A stretch of 64,000 nucleotides of DNA from Polynucleobacter sp. AP-Ainpum-60-G11 (GCF_018688375.1 NZ_CP061318.1:558001-622000), one strand, 5' to 3'; shown: positions 19,683-29,788, numbered from the stretch's first letter. Translations and numbers: made by a program. The notes: generated from the sequence alone by a model not told the origin.

Positions 19683-20693
19683 TTGAGCACTTCAAGTACT
19701 TTTAATACCAATTTCAAGCAATATCTGACCTCTGCCAAGGTGAAGGGTGCAGATATTCCTGCGGGCCTACAAGAGTTGTTATTGGCGGTTGCTGATACCT
19801 GCTCAACTTTGAGTCATGAAGTTGCTCAAGGCGCCTTGATTGGCTTATTAGGTTCTGCTGGTACCGGCAATGTCCAGGGCGAAGTCCAACAAAAGCTGGA
19901 TGTGATTGCCAATGACTTATTAATTGAGGGTGTACAGGGCTGCAAATCTTTAGCTGGTCTAGCCTCCGAAGAGATGGAGTTGCCGCTTCCAGTACAGGGC
20001 GCTGGTGACTACTTATTACTGTTCGATCCATTGGATGGCTCTTCAAACATTGATGTGAATGTATCCATCGGCACGATTTTTTCTGTGCTGAAAAAACAAG
20101 ATCCTGCGGCGCCATTGCAGACAGAAGATTTCTTATTGTCAGGTCGCCATCAGGTGGCTGCGGGTTACGTTGTCTATGGTCCGCAAACGACCATGGCTTT
20201 GACGCTTGGCGATGGTGTAGTGATGTTCACCTTAAATAAGGTGACTGGCGACTTTGTCTTAATTAAGCATGCGGTAGAGATTGCTCACTCAACTAAAGAG
20301 TTCGCTATCAATATGTCGAACATGCGCCATTGGGCTGAGCCTGTGCGTCGCTACGTCGATGAGTGCTTAGCTGGCGTGAGTGGAGAGCGTGATAAAGATT
20401 TCAATATGCGTTGGATTGCATCGATGGTTGCTGATGTGCACCGCGTCTTGTCGCGTGGCGGCATCTTTATGTATCCCTGGGATCAACGTGAGCCCCATAA
20501 GCCAGGCAAGCTTCGCCTAATGTATGAAGCAAATCCCATGAGCTTTTTAGTAGAGCAGGCTGGTGGTGCATCGACTAATGGTAATCAACTGATCATGGAT
20601 ATGGTGCCTACAGAACTACATGAGCGCGTGTCAGTCATGTTAGGTTCTAAGGAAGAGATCGAGCGTTTGCAACATTACCATTCTCAGGTCTAA
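19683..20693 (+). CDS. fbp: fructose-1,6-bisphosphatase class I
   Basis: 336-residue gluconeogenic enzyme converting fructose-1,6-bisphosphate to fructose-6-phosphate. The metal and substrate motif [20 protein letters not shown] near residue 118 defines class I, and the [37 protein letters not shown] block completes the active site. It starts with TTG, eight bases after CGGAGA. pepN ends 63 bases upstream on the same strand, and a strong terminator follows. Confidence 0.96.
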   Translation: MSTSSTFNTNFKQYLTSAKVKGADIPAGLQELLLAVADTCSTLSHEVAQGALIGLLGSAGTGNVQGEVQQKLDVIANDLLIEGVQGCKSLAGLASEEMELPLPVQGAGDYLLLFDPLDGSSNIDVNVSIGTIFSVLKKQDPAAPLQTEDFLLSGRHQVAAGYVVYGPQTTMALTLGDGVVMFTLNKVTGDFVLIKHAVEIAHSTKEFAINMSNMRHWAEPVRRYVDECLAGVSGERDKDFNMRWIASMVADVHRVLSRGGIFMYPWDQREPHKPGKLRLMYEANPMSFLVEQAGGASTNGNQLIMDMVPTELHERVSVMLGSKEEIERLQHYHSQV

Positions 20694-20723
20694 CGCATTT
20701 ACTGAAATCAGAGTTAGCAGGAT

Positions 20724-20757
20724 TAAAAAAGCCCAATCAGTGATTGGGCTTTTTTGT
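20724..20757. terminator. bidirectional rho-independent terminator
   Basis: A long stem with arms 20725-20738 and 20742-20755 (core GCCCAAT/ATTGGGC) has A6 on one side and T6 on the other. It separates convergent fbp and cphA and can act in both directions. Confidence 0.88.
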
Positions 20758-20791
20758 TTCAGGAGGAGCGCCTGAAAAATACATCAAATGA

Positions 20792-23362
20792 CTAAGGCTG
20801 AACCTTTTCTTTAAGGTAGGCCAAAGACTCCTCTACCTGGTCAATCAGAATCAAGCAGATATCTCCAGCAGATAAATCATTGAGAGCGGTATCAATAGCA
20901 AGGAATTCACCGGTGATTTCTTTAACTTGTTTAGCCCTCTTGGTGCCCACTAAACCCTCTTGTAGAAGTTTGAGGACCTCTCCATCCTCACGACCACGCT
21001 GACACTGGTCTTGATAGAGGATGACATTGTCAAAGGTGTTACCCAGAATACGGGTCAGATCACGAATATCGTCATCACGACGATCGCCTGCACCACTAAT
21101 GACTACGTGACTTTTCTTGGGTTTCATGGCCTCAATAGCACTTGCTAATGCACGCATAGCGTCTGGGTTGTGACCATAGTCAGCAATCACAGTGGCGCCC
21201 TTGTGTTGGAATTGATTAAAGCGTCCAGGCACTGCATTGGCTGAGCTCTCAAATGAATGGAGTCCACGCGCAATCTTTTCAGCATCCAAGCCTAAAGCCC
21301 AGCCAGCCCCAATCGAAGCCATGGCGTTTTCAATTTGGAATCCTAAAACACCATTTTGAGTCAATGGAATTTCACTTACGGGGAAGCGGAAAAGTACTCG
21401 CGCACCCTTAGAGCAAACAATATAAGTGCCATCAAAGTAGATAACTTTTTTATTCTTAGCGCGATGGGCTGCAATGACAGGGTGGTGTTGATTCTGTGCA
21501 AAGAAAATTACACGACCAGTGCAAACATCGCCCATCTTCACGACGATTGGATCGGCAGCATTGAGAACTGCGGCGCCGGTTGGTGCAACGTTCATCACAA
21601 TGACGCGTTTCAAGATGGCCAAGTCTTCAACGCTGGTAATGTAGTTGAGCCCCAAGTGATCGCCTTCGCCAATATTGGTCACAACAGCAACTTCGCAACG
21701 ATCGAAGCCGAGACCTTCACGCAACATTCCGCCGCGAGCTGTTTCTAATACGGCAGCATCGACATCGGGATGCATGAGGACATTACGCGCACTCTTAGGG
21801 CCGCTGCAATCACCAGAATCAATTAGTCGATGGTTGATATACACGCCATCAGTAGTCGTCATGCCAACGCGTAAACCAGTCTCATTTAATAAATGAGAAA
21901 TCAGGCGAACAGTCGTAGTTTTACCGTTAGTCCCTGTTACAGCCACTACAGGAATGCGGCCATCTTCACCTAATGGATACATCATGTTGACAATATCTTC
22001 ACCAACAGGGCGGCTCTTGCCATAAGAAGGCTTCAAATGCATCCGTAGGCCAGGGGCAGCATTGACTTCAACAATGCCGCCACCTTGAGTCTCCAAAGGT
22101 TTGTAAATTGCTTCACACAGGATGTCGACACCAGCGATATCTAAACCAATCATTTGTGCAGCTGCGATTGCGCTAGCAGCCACATCAGGGTGAACATCAT
22201 CTGTCACATCGGTTGCGGTGCCACCAGTGCTCAGGTTGGCATTATTGCGGAGCAAAACCCGCTCACCAGTCTTGGGCACATATTGTGGGCTTAAGCCATT
22301 GCTTGCTAAATGGGCAAGAGCAATGTCATCAAACCGAATTTTGGTTAATGCGGTTGCATGGCCATCGCCACGCAAGGGATTTTTGTTTTCTAGTTCAACC
22401 AGTTCGGCGACGCTATGCTTGCCATCGCCAACGACTTGAGCAGGTTCACGACGTGCAGCGGCGGATAAGCGATTGCCAACTACTAGCAGGCGATAGTCAG
22501 CTCCGGGTAGGTAACGCTCAACAATGGTTTCACGTCCAAAGGCTTGGGTAACTACAAAGCCAGCGCGAACCTCTGCTTCCGTTTGAATATTGGCAACAAC
22601 ACCTTTACCTTGATTGCCATCTTTAGGCTTCAGAACAATCGGGCCACCAATCTTTTGAGCGGCGCGCCACGCATCATCTGCCGTTGTCACGACTTCGCCA
22701 ATGGGAACTGATACGCCTGCAGCAGCTAACAAGTTCTTAGTAAGCTCTTTATCTTGTGCAATCGCTTCTGCAATCGCACTGGTGTCACTGGACTCAGCAG
22801 CTTGAATACGTTTTTGTTTACTTCCCCAACCAAACTGAACCATGCTGCCTTCAGTCATGCGGCGATAGGGAATATTTCTTTGTACGGCAGCATCCACTAT
22901 GGATCCAGTGCTTGGCCCTAGGCGAACATCTTCATATAACGCTTCTAATTCTGAGAGGGCGGCTGCCAAATCAAATGGCACGTCACTCAGTGTTGCTTGA
23001 GTCAGTCCAAAGGCAAAGTCAAAAGCCATGCGCCCAACAACTTCTTCGGTGTATTCCACTACGACTTGATAAACACCAACATCAACAGTTTGTACGGTGC
23101 GACTAAAAGTCACTGGACAACCTGCTTGTGATTGAAGACCTAATGCAGCATGTTCAAGAGCGTGTGCGAGGGAGAGGATTTCATTATGTCCACCACGACG
23201 CATGCTGCCCAATTGGGGAAAGCGTTCGCGAATCTTGATTTCAAACTGAGGAATGGAATCGATGGAGCGTTCTGTTTCATCGCAAGAAACAATGGCTTCT
23301 AAGGCGGTATGGCGGCTCCATAAATTTGGGCCACGCAACATGCGAATACGGGTGATTTCCAA
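20792..23362 (-). CDS. cphA: cyanophycin synthetase
   Basis: 856-residue enzyme that builds cyanophycin, a poly-aspartate chain carrying arginine side groups, by ATP-driven ligation. It has the N-terminal LRGPNLWSRH domain, a central ATP-grasp domain (about residues 210-470), and a Mur-ligase-like domain with the intact P-loop GTNGKTTT near residue 480 and a Mur C-terminal domain (DYGHNPDAMRAL). The length is close to typical CphA1 enzymes. The start is TTG, directly after the TAA of the upstream cphA' gene, with AGGGGC as ribosome site, so the two are translationally coupled. The N-terminal MEITRIRMLRGPN supports the start. Confidence 0.94.
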   Translation of the reverse strand: MEITRIRMLRGPNLWSRHTALEAIVSCDETERSIDSIPQFEIKIRERFPQLGSMRRGGHNEILSLAHALEHAALGLQSQAGCPVTFSRTVQTVDVGVYQVVVEYTEEVVGRMAFDFAFGLTQATLSDVPFDLAAALSELEALYEDVRLGPSTGSIVDAAVQRNIPYRRMTEGSMVQFGWGSKQKRIQAAESSDTSAIAEAIAQDKELTKNLLAAAGVSVPIGEVVTTADDAWRAAQKIGGPIVLKPKDGNQGKGVVANIQTEAEVRAGFVVTQAFGRETIVERYLPGADYRLLVVGNRLSAAARREPAQVVGDGKHSVAELVELENKNPLRGDGHATALTKIRFDDIALAHLASNGLSPQYVPKTGERVLLRNNANLSTGGTATDVTDDVHPDVAASAIAAAQMIGLDIAGVDILCEAIYKPLETQGGGIVEVNAAPGLRMHLKPSYGKSRPVGEDIVNMMYPLGEDGRIPVVAVTGTNGKTTTVRLISHLLNETGLRVGMTTTDGVYINHRLIDSGDCSGPKSARNVLMHPDVDAAVLETARGGMLREGLGFDRCEVAVVTNIGEGDHLGLNYITSVEDLAILKRVIVMNVAPTGAAVLNAADPIVVKMGDVCTGRVIFFAQNQHHPVIAAHRAKNKKVIYFDGTYIVCSKGARVLFRFPVSEIPLTQNGVLGFQIENAMASIGAGWALGLDAEKIARGLHSFESSANAVPGRFNQFQHKGATVIADYGHNPDAMRALASAIEAMKPKKSHVVISGAGDRRDDDIRDLTRILGNTFDNVILYQDQCQRGREDGEVLKLLQEGLVGTKRAKQVKEITGEFLAIDTALNDLSAGDICLILIDQVEESLAYLKEKVQP

Positions 23363-25555
23363 TTAAGCCCCTACTGGAATGCTGGCGTCTGAAACAAAGG
23401 TTTCGGCACCAGCTTCAATTACGTTGAATGGAATGTCTAAGGCCCATGCTGCAGCAATCGCGGCACCAAGATTCATGGCCTTCCAAGGCTCACTAGCACT
23501 AGGCTCGGAATTACGTGGGACCGGAATACTCTTTTGATCATGCTTGGCAGACTTTAGGGTAATTTGTTGATTACCAATCATTACTACACGACCACCTTTC
23601 TTGAGGTGTTCTTGAGCAATCAAAGATGCAGAGTCTTGGGTAAAGAAGATGACTTCACCATCACATAACTCTTCCATGCTGGCAACCATGGGGTCATCAG
23701 CATTTAGAACAGCAACTCCCGTTGGTAATACGACATCCACTTGAGTTCTGACGATACTAAAGACTTGGTCTTCATCGTAAATAGCATATTCAGGAAAGTT
23801 GGCCTTAGGGTCCACATTCAAAACAACGCCCACTTGGCAGCGATCGTAAGCTAGGCCTTCTATCAACATTGATAGATTATTGTTTTCAATGACGGCTGCT
23901 TCAACTGCGCGATTTAATAAAGTGCGACGGGCATTTTCCCAGTTAGCAGCATTACTCTTTTGAATTGATCGATGACCAAAAAATAAACCCTTGCTGCAAG
24001 ACAAGCCTACATACAAATTGGTGAGTCGTAAGAAGTGGGCAATCATTTCGGCAACAGGAGTTTTGCCGCGTGCACCGCAAACCCCAACTACTGGAATGCG
24101 GAAATCAGTTCCTGGCGGGAAAAGATGATTTGCAATTTCTTTACCGACTGGTTGAGGTTTGCCGCTAGCAGGTTTGAGGTGCATCAATAAACCAGGACCA
24201 GCATTGACTTCCACAATGGCAGCATTCTGCTCGTCTAGTGGCCTGCTAATGTCTTGCGCCACTAAATCAACACCAGCAATTTCTAGTCCAACTACGCGGG
24301 CTGCTAACGCAACTTGGCTAGCCACTTCCGGGTGAACTAAGTCGGTGACATCAAACGCAACGTTACCGTTGCTTTGAATCAGTACTTTTTGATCGATAGC
24401 TGGAACGCTGCTACCAGTTAATTTTTGACGTGCCAGCTCGAGCTCTACCGCTGAATCAATGCGTACTGGGTTGAGAGGGCACTCTTCCGTAGTACCACGA
24501 CGCGGGTCAGAATTAATCTGAATTTGAATGAGTTCAAGTACGGTATGTTTGCCATCACCAGTAACCCAAACAGTTTCGCCTTTCGCAGCAGCAACTACTT
24601 TATTGCCCACTACTAGCAGGCGATGCTCATCACCAATGACGTGGCGCTCCACCAGTACTTCACTACCTTCATCAATTGCAACCGCATAGGCTGCTTCAAT
24701 TTCTTGTTGGGTATACAGATTGATAAAGACACCACGACCATGGTTGCCATCAATTGGTTTGACTACTACTGGCAGCCCAATATCTTGCGCCGCTTCCCAT
24801 GCATCATCTGCGCTGGTGACGGTGCGGCCTTCAGGTGTAGGAACTCCAGCGCTAGAGAGAAGACTCTTAGTGAGATCTTTGTCACGAGAGATCGTTTCTG
24901 CGATGGCGCTGGTTTGATCGGTTTCAGCAGTCCAGATACGACGCTGCTTGGCACCATAACCGAGTTGAACCAAATTACCTTCAGATAGGCGAATAGAAGG
25001 GATGCCGCGTTCCTCAGCCGCATTCACGATGCAGGCAGTGCTCGGTCCAAGCAATAGATCATCACCAAGCTCGCGCAGTTCTTCAAGGATCTTGCTTACA
25101 AGCGCAACAGGATCTTGGGTATCTTGCGCTAAGGCAAGATAAAGATCGCGAGCATATTTGAGGGCAGTGAGAGTAACTTCTTCATTAATTGCGCTCACCA
25201 TCACCTTGTAAACACCGCGACGATCGCCGTCACGTGCTTTACCAAAGCCGCCAGGGATGCCCGCTAAATTCTGTAATTCGAGGGTAAGGTGTTCAAGGAT
25301 GTGAGCAGGCCAAGTGCCTTCCTCGACTCTTTTCAGAAACCCACCTGCTTCGCCATAGCTGCAGCGGTGTTCTTGAAGGCTAGGGAGTGCTTTGACTAGG
25401 CGGTCATAAAACCCAGGGATGAGGTTAGAGGGAAATTCCTCTAATTCGCCAATATCGAGCCAAACCTCAATCACGGGATGGTAAGTCCACATATTAGGGC
25501 CGCGGAGATGCTTGACGCTCAAGATCTCAATGGTTTTATCTAGTAATTGGGGCAT
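23363..25555 (-). CDS. cphA': second cyanophycin synthetase (CphA' type, short)
   Basis: 730-residue paralogue of the downstream enzyme with the same N-terminal LRGPNMWTYHP block and ATP-grasp domain. Its Mur-like half is altered. The P-loop near residue 490 reads GARGKTPVAE instead of GTNGKTTT, the following region carries FFGHRSIQKSNAANWENARRT, and the protein stops where the Mur ligase C-terminal domain should begin. Paired cphA and cphA' genes are known in Burkholderiales; the second is thought to support chain building or use dipeptide units, as in CphA2 enzymes. Which applies here is inference. It is the first gene of the pair and diverges from the ABC transporter. Confidence 0.9.
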   Translation of the reverse strand: MPQLLDKTIEILSVKHLRGPNMWTYHPVIEVWLDIGELEEFPSNLIPGFYDRLVKALPSLQEHRCSYGEAGGFLKRVEEGTWPAHILEHLTLELQNLAGIPGGFGKARDGDRRGVYKVMVSAINEEVTLTALKYARDLYLALAQDTQDPVALVSKILEELRELGDDLLLGPSTACIVNAAEERGIPSIRLSEGNLVQLGYGAKQRRIWTAETDQTSAIAETISRDKDLTKSLLSSAGVPTPEGRTVTSADDAWEAAQDIGLPVVVKPIDGNHGRGVFINLYTQQEIEAAYAVAIDEGSEVLVERHVIGDEHRLLVVGNKVVAAAKGETVWVTGDGKHTVLELIQIQINSDPRRGTTEECPLNPVRIDSAVELELARQKLTGSSVPAIDQKVLIQSNGNVAFDVTDLVHPEVASQVALAARVVGLEIAGVDLVAQDISRPLDEQNAAIVEVNAGPGLLMHLKPASGKPQPVGKEIANHLFPPGTDFRIPVVGVCGARGKTPVAEMIAHFLRLTNLYVGLSCSKGLFFGHRSIQKSNAANWENARRTLLNRAVEAAVIENNNLSMLIEGLAYDRCQVGVVLNVDPKANFPEYAIYDEDQVFSIVRTQVDVVLPTGVAVLNADDPMVASMEELCDGEVIFFTQDSASLIAQEHLKKGGRVVMIGNQQITLKSAKHDQKSIPVPRNSEPSASEPWKAMNLGAAIAAAWALDIPFNVIEAGAETFVSDASIPVGA

Positions 25556-25764
25556 ATGTGGAATGTGGGTCTCAGCGCCGCATCAAAAGGTGAGGGCGGG
25601 AATGTCTCAGACTATCTCTCTGGTTCTAGTAATTATTCAAAATCCACAAAATTAGCAAAAATACACAAAAAAGCCTACTTCAATAATTTAACGGTTTTCT
25701 GCCCCGTAAAGTTGACACAGTTACTAAATCTAAAAAATCTAGCTCCACTATACTTTTAGGACTA
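25556..25764. promoter_or_regulatory. shared promoter region between cphA' and the ABC transporter
   Basis: 209 bases, A/T-rich in its right half, separate the two divergent transcripts. A TTGACA hexamer is at 25712-25717 and a TATACT hexamer at 25749-25754 just before the ABC transporter's AGGA ribosome site; their spacing does not fit one promoter, so they may belong to separate ones. No open frame of its own is convincing. Confidence 0.4.
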
Positions 25765-28113
25765 ATGAAGCCAGAAATCTCCCTATCCGCTCCCCCCTCG
25801 CCAAGTCATTGGGCTAGCGCTTTAGAGGCCCCTCAATCTCCCGTAAAAGACCTGAACTCCATACTGGCATGGGTTGAGCCCGATTTAGATCGTGACATGC
25901 GCTTTGAAAAAAGCCTGCTGTGCTTGATCCCAACGGGTCTATTTTGGACTGATGGCAAGCATTCAGAATTTTGGCCCTTGAGCCCTGGGGCGCATCTTTT
26001 ACATGGAGATCATGCTGGGGTAGGCCATCTCAAACTGGAGTCTGAGAGTAGTCTGCTGCGACTTTGGTACTTCACTTTGGCTGTTAACCCCCAAGTATTA
26101 CGCCTGCAGAGTAGTTTTCGGCAGCTGATGAAGGGTGATCAAGTCAGTAATAAGTCTGAAGCTTCTGAGTACGACAAGCAGGTTTGCCCAGTATGTTTGA
26201 GCCCAAAACCTGCCAACTCGGATGCTTGCCCGACTTGCGATCCAGATGAAGATGTTCCGCCATCTACCTGGACTTTGTTTAAGTTATGGCGCTTTGCACG
26301 CCCTTATAAAAAGGAGCTATTACTTGGCTTTGTCCTGACATTGTTGTCCACGGGTGCCACGCTCATTCCGCCGTACCTGACGATGCCTTTAATGGATCAC
26401 GTGTTGATTCCATATGAAAAAGGTAATCCGATTGATTTTGCTTTAGCCACTAAATACCTATTGGCTTTATTTGCTGCGGCAATCGTAGCCTGGGGTTTGG
26501 GCTGGTGGAAAACCTACCTCCTTGCCTTGGTGAGTGAGCGTATCGGTGCAGATTTGCGTAATACAACTTTTGAACACTTGCTTAAACTGTCCTTAGAGTA
26601 TTTCGGTGGCAAAAGAACGGGTGATTTGATTGCGCGTATCGGCGCTGAGACTGACCGTATTTGTGTATTCCTATCGCTCTACGCTTTGGACTTCGCTACC
26701 GACGTCATCATGATCACAATGACGGCAGCAATTTTGGTGTCGATTGATCCTTTGCTGGCATTAGTCACACTAGCGCCATTGCCATTTATCGTTTGGATGA
26801 TTCATGTAGTGCGAGACAAACTCCGTTTTGGGTTTGAAAAGATTGATCGCGTTTGGTCTGAAGTAACCAATATCTTGGCCGATACGATTCCGGGTATTCG
26901 GGTAGTGAAAGCCTTTGCTCAAGAAGACCGCGAGCTAAAACGTTTTGTCGATTCCAATAAACACAATTTACAAATCAATGATCGCGTCAATCGTGTGTGG
27001 GGATTGTTCTCACCAACAGTCACACTCTTAACGGAGACTGGTCTTTTAGTGGTGTGGGGCTTTGGTATTTGGCAGGTCGCACATCAAAAGGTCACCGTTG
27101 GTGTATTGATTGCATTCCTTGCTTACATAGGACGCTTCTACATTCGATTAGATTCCATGAGTCGCATCGTTTCGCATACGCAAAAAGCCGCTGCTGGAGC
27201 GAAACGCATCTTTGATATTTTGGATCATGTCTCAAGCGTTCCTGAGCCAATCAATCCAGCGCCTTTGAGGGAAGTCAAGGGCGGCATCTCCTTGCGGGGC
27301 GTGGGTTTCCGCTATGGTAACCGCGCCGTATCTAAAGGGATTGATCTGGACATCGCCCCTGGAGAAATGATCGGCTTAGTCGGTCATAGTGGTTCTGGTA
27401 AGAGCACTTTGGTGAACTTGATTTGCCGCTTCTATGATGTGAGTGCGGGTTCTATTGCATTAGACGGGCGCGACATTCGTAGCATCGGCATTGCTGACTA
27501 CCGTAAGTGCATCGGTTTGGTTTTGCAAGAGCCGTTTTTATTCTTTGGCACGATTGCAGAAAACATTGCTTACGGTAAACCGGACGCCACTCGTGAAGAA
27601 ATTATTGAAGCAGCGCGCGCCGCGCATGCCCATGAATTTATTCTGCGCTTGCCGCTTGGTTATGACTCACTAGTGGGTGAGCGCGGTCAATCACTTTCGG
27701 GTGGTGAGCGTCAACGCATTTCAATTGCGCGAGCGCTTTTAATTAATCCAAGCATTCTGATTTTGGATGAAGCTACATCTTCTGTTGACACTACAACTGA
27801 AAAAGAAATCCAGCGCGCTTTAGATAACTTGGTTAAAGGCCGCACCACGATCGCGATTGCCCATCGACTCTCCACCTTGAGAAAAGCAGACCGCTTGGTA
27901 GTGCTCGATAAAGGTGAGATTGTGGAAATTGGCTCACATGATGAGTTGATGGATACGCAGGGCGCGTACTACGCCTTGTATCAGGCTCAACTACGTCATG
28001 CTGCCGAATTGGTTGAAGGTGGCGCGATTGGTGAAAGTATTGAAGAGGGTGAACGCGAGCGTGATGAAGAGCGTCTGCAAGTGACCGCTAAAGAAACTGG
28101 GGGCGAGGTATGA
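25765..28113 (+). CDS. cyanophycin-locus ABC transporter (fused membrane and ATPase domains) with N-terminal zinc ribbon
   Basis: 782-residue exporter-type half transporter. Residues 1-170 form an extra soluble domain ending in a zinc ribbon with Cys141, Cys144, Cys155 and Cys158 (CPVC and CPTC). Six membrane helices follow (about 180-480), then an ATPase domain with Walker A VGHSGSGKST, signature LSGGERQR and Walker B LILDEATSSVD. A charged Glu/Arg tail ends the protein. The head-to-head position with cphA' and the 4-base overlap with a DUF1854 gene fit the family that public annotation links to cyanophycin metabolism (from memory). The cargo is unknown. Confidence 0.9.
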   Translation: MKPEISLSAPPSPSHWASALEAPQSPVKDLNSILAWVEPDLDRDMRFEKSLLCLIPTGLFWTDGKHSEFWPLSPGAHLLHGDHAGVGHLKLESESSLLRLWYFTLAVNPQVLRLQSSFRQLMKGDQVSNKSEASEYDKQVCPVCLSPKPANSDACPTCDPDEDVPPSTWTLFKLWRFARPYKKELLLGFVLTLLSTGATLIPPYLTMPLMDHVLIPYEKGNPIDFALATKYLLALFAAAIVAWGLGWWKTYLLALVSERIGADLRNTTFEHLLKLSLEYFGGKRTGDLIARIGAETDRICVFLSLYALDFATDVIMITMTAAILVSIDPLLALVTLAPLPFIVWMIHVVRDKLRFGFEKIDRVWSEVTNILADTIPGIRVVKAFAQEDRELKRFVDSNKHNLQINDRVNRVWGLFSPTVTLLTETGLLVVWGFGIWQVAHQKVTVGVLIAFLAYIGRFYIRLDSMSRIVSHTQKAAAGAKRIFDILDHVSSVPEPINPAPLREVKGGISLRGVGFRYGNRAVSKGIDLDIAPGEMIGLVGHSGSGKSTLVNLICRFYDVSAGSIALDGRDIRSIGIADYRKCIGLVLQEPFLFFGTIAENIAYGKPDATREEIIEAARAAHAHEFILRLPLGYDSLVGERGQSLSGGERQRISIARALLINPSILILDEATSSVDTTTEKEIQRALDNLVKGRTTIAIAHRLSTLRKADRLVVLDKGEIVEIGSHDELMDTQGAYYALYQAQLRHAAELVEGGAIGESIEEGERERDEERLQVTAKETGGEV

Positions 28114-28586
28114 GTCATTATCAAAAGCCACACACATTAGAGCGTGATGCTCTTGGTCGCCTGGTATTGATCGATGCTAGCGGCACTCGTCATGCAGGCG
28201 TCTATCCGGTGAGAGCCTTTCCAATTACAGCTCCAGGCAACGGCATCTCCATCATGGACCAGTCCGGTAAAGAGTTGTGTTGGTTTGATGGTATCAATGT
28301 TATTCCCGAGGGTGAGTTAGCCTTGATTGAAGAAGAGTTGGCTGCCCGTGAGTTCATGCCCGTGATTGAAAAAATCACCAAGGTATCTACTTTTGCCACT
28401 CCCAGTATTTGGGATATCGAAACCGATCGCGGACCCACCAGAATTCGCCTGAAGGGTGAGGAAGATATACGCCGAATTGCCGGCAATACGCTTCTGATTG
28501 CCGACTCCAATGGCCTCCAATTTTTGATCAAAGACTCCACTCAGCTCGATAAAGTCAGCAAGAAGCTATTAGATCGATTCCGTTAA
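28110..28586 (+). CDS. DUF1854 protein of the cyanophycin locus
   Basis: 158-residue soluble protein without signal peptide or membrane segment. The conserved DUF1854 pattern is seen as DALGRLVLID, GVYPVRAFPITAPGNGISI, IEEELAAREFMPVIEKI, and the ending DIETDRGPTRIRLKGEEDIRR. Its ATG overlaps the ABC transporter stop by four bases, so the two are made together. Function is unknown; it may regulate or couple the transporter (inference). Confidence 0.85.
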   Translation: MSHYQKPHTLERDALGRLVLIDASGTRHAGVYPVRAFPITAPGNGISIMDQSGKELCWFDGINVIPEGELALIEEELAAREFMPVIEKITKVSTFATPSIWDIETDRGPTRIRLKGEEDIRRIAGNTLLIADSNGLQFLIKDSTQLDKVSKKLLDRFR

Positions 28587-28608
28587 GAATTTACTTGTTA
28601 AATCAATA

Positions 28609-28638
28609 CTAGGGTTACTACTAATAAGCTAGTGTTAC
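28609..28638. repeat. direct repeat CTAGnGTTAC, 20-base spacing
   Basis: CTAGGGTTAC (28609-28618) and CTAGTGTTAC (28629-28638) differ at one base and are 20 bases apart, about two helical turns. They lie in the 180-base gap upstream of the tctCBA genes, as expected for a regulator site. No regulator gene is adjacent. Role is inferred. Confidence 0.4.
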
Positions 28639-28766
28639 CCCTAACTAACCATTTGGTAAATATTGATGGTAATCAAGTATTCATGCTCCGAATTGGATAA
28701 AAATCCATGCATAACAAAGAGAAGCCAAAGTAATATTGGTATTCAATAATTTTTGGAGGAGCGTTC

Positions 28767-29771
28767 ATGAAGATGAAGTTAAAAGGGGCATTGATTTCCA
28801 CCGCATTAGTCCTCGGTGCTGCCAGTGTTTCACCCGCATTTGCTGCTTGGGAACCAACCAAGCCAGTTGAGTTCATCATCCCTGCCGGTCCTGGTGGCGG
28901 TGCTGACCAAATGGCCCGCATGATCCAAGGCATCATTACCAAAAATAACTTAATGAAACAGGCAGTTATTCCTGTGAACAAGGGTGCAGGCGCTGGAGCT
29001 GAAGGCTTCTTGGCAATGAAAGAAGCCAAGGGCGATCCAAATAAGATCGTGATTACACTTTCTAACTTGTTTACAACTCCATTGGCAACAGGTGTTCCAT
29101 TCAACTGGCAAGACATCACTCCAGTGGCAATGTTGGCTCTGGACCAATTCGTTTTATGGGATAACGCTGACAAGCCCTACAAGACTGCTAAGGAATATAT
29201 CGACGCAGCTAAAGCAGCCGGTGCCGGTAAATTTAAAATGGGTGGTACTGGATCCAAGTCTGAAGACCAGATCATCACTGTAGCGATTGAAAAAGCAACT
29301 GGCGCTAAGTTCACCTATATCCCATTCAAAGGGGGAGGCGACGTAGCTGTGCAACTCGTTGGTAATCACATTGACTCTTCTGTGAACAACCCAATTGAAG
29401 CGGTTGCTCAATGGCGTGCAAACAAATTACGTGCATTGTGCGTATTTGATGACACACGCATGCCTTACAAAGAAAAGATCACTACAACTCAGTCTTGGAA
29501 TGACGTTCCAACATGTAAAGAGGCTGGCGTGTCAACTGACTACGTGATGTTGCGCGGCATTTTCATGGCTCCTGGCGTAACTCAAGAGCAAGTTGATTAC
29601 TACATCAACGTGTTCAAAAAAGTACGCGAGACAGCAGAGTGGAAGAAGTTTATGGCTGATGGTGCATTCAATCAGACATTCATGACTGGTAAAGAGTTCA
29701 GAAATTGGCTCACATTAAATGAAGCATTGCATAAGCAATTAATGGCTGAAGCTGGTTTCATAGCTAAGTAA
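28767..29771 (+). CDS. tctC: tripartite tricarboxylate transporter substrate-binding protein TctC
   Basis: 334-residue periplasmic binding protein of the TctC/Bug family. A Sec signal peptide ends at about SPAFA-A (residue 27). KPVEFIIPAGPGGGADQMAR is the family's N-terminal ligand-binding stretch, and FVLWDNADKPYKTAKEYIDAAKA and IPFKGGGDVAVQLVGNHID are typical. It captures carboxylates such as citrate and delivers them to TctA/TctB. GGAGGAG precedes the ATG. A hairpin between it and tctB probably lowers expression of the membrane genes relative to this binding protein. Confidence 0.93.
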   Translation: MKMKLKGALISTALVLGAASVSPAFAAWEPTKPVEFIIPAGPGGGADQMARMIQGIITKNNLMKQAVIPVNKGAGAGAEGFLAMKEAKGDPNKIVITLSNLFTTPLATGVPFNWQDITPVAMLALDQFVLWDNADKPYKTAKEYIDAAKAAGAGKFKMGGTGSKSEDQIITVAIEKATGAKFTYIPFKGGGDVAVQLVGNHIDSSVNNPIEAVAQWRANKLRALCVFDDTRMPYKEKITTTQSWNDVPTCKEAGVSTDYVMLRGIFMAPGVTQEQVDYYINVFKKVRETAEWKKFMADGAFNQTFMTGKEFRNWLTLNEALHKQLMAEAGFIAK

Positions 29772-29788
29772 TTTTGGAGAAATGAAAT

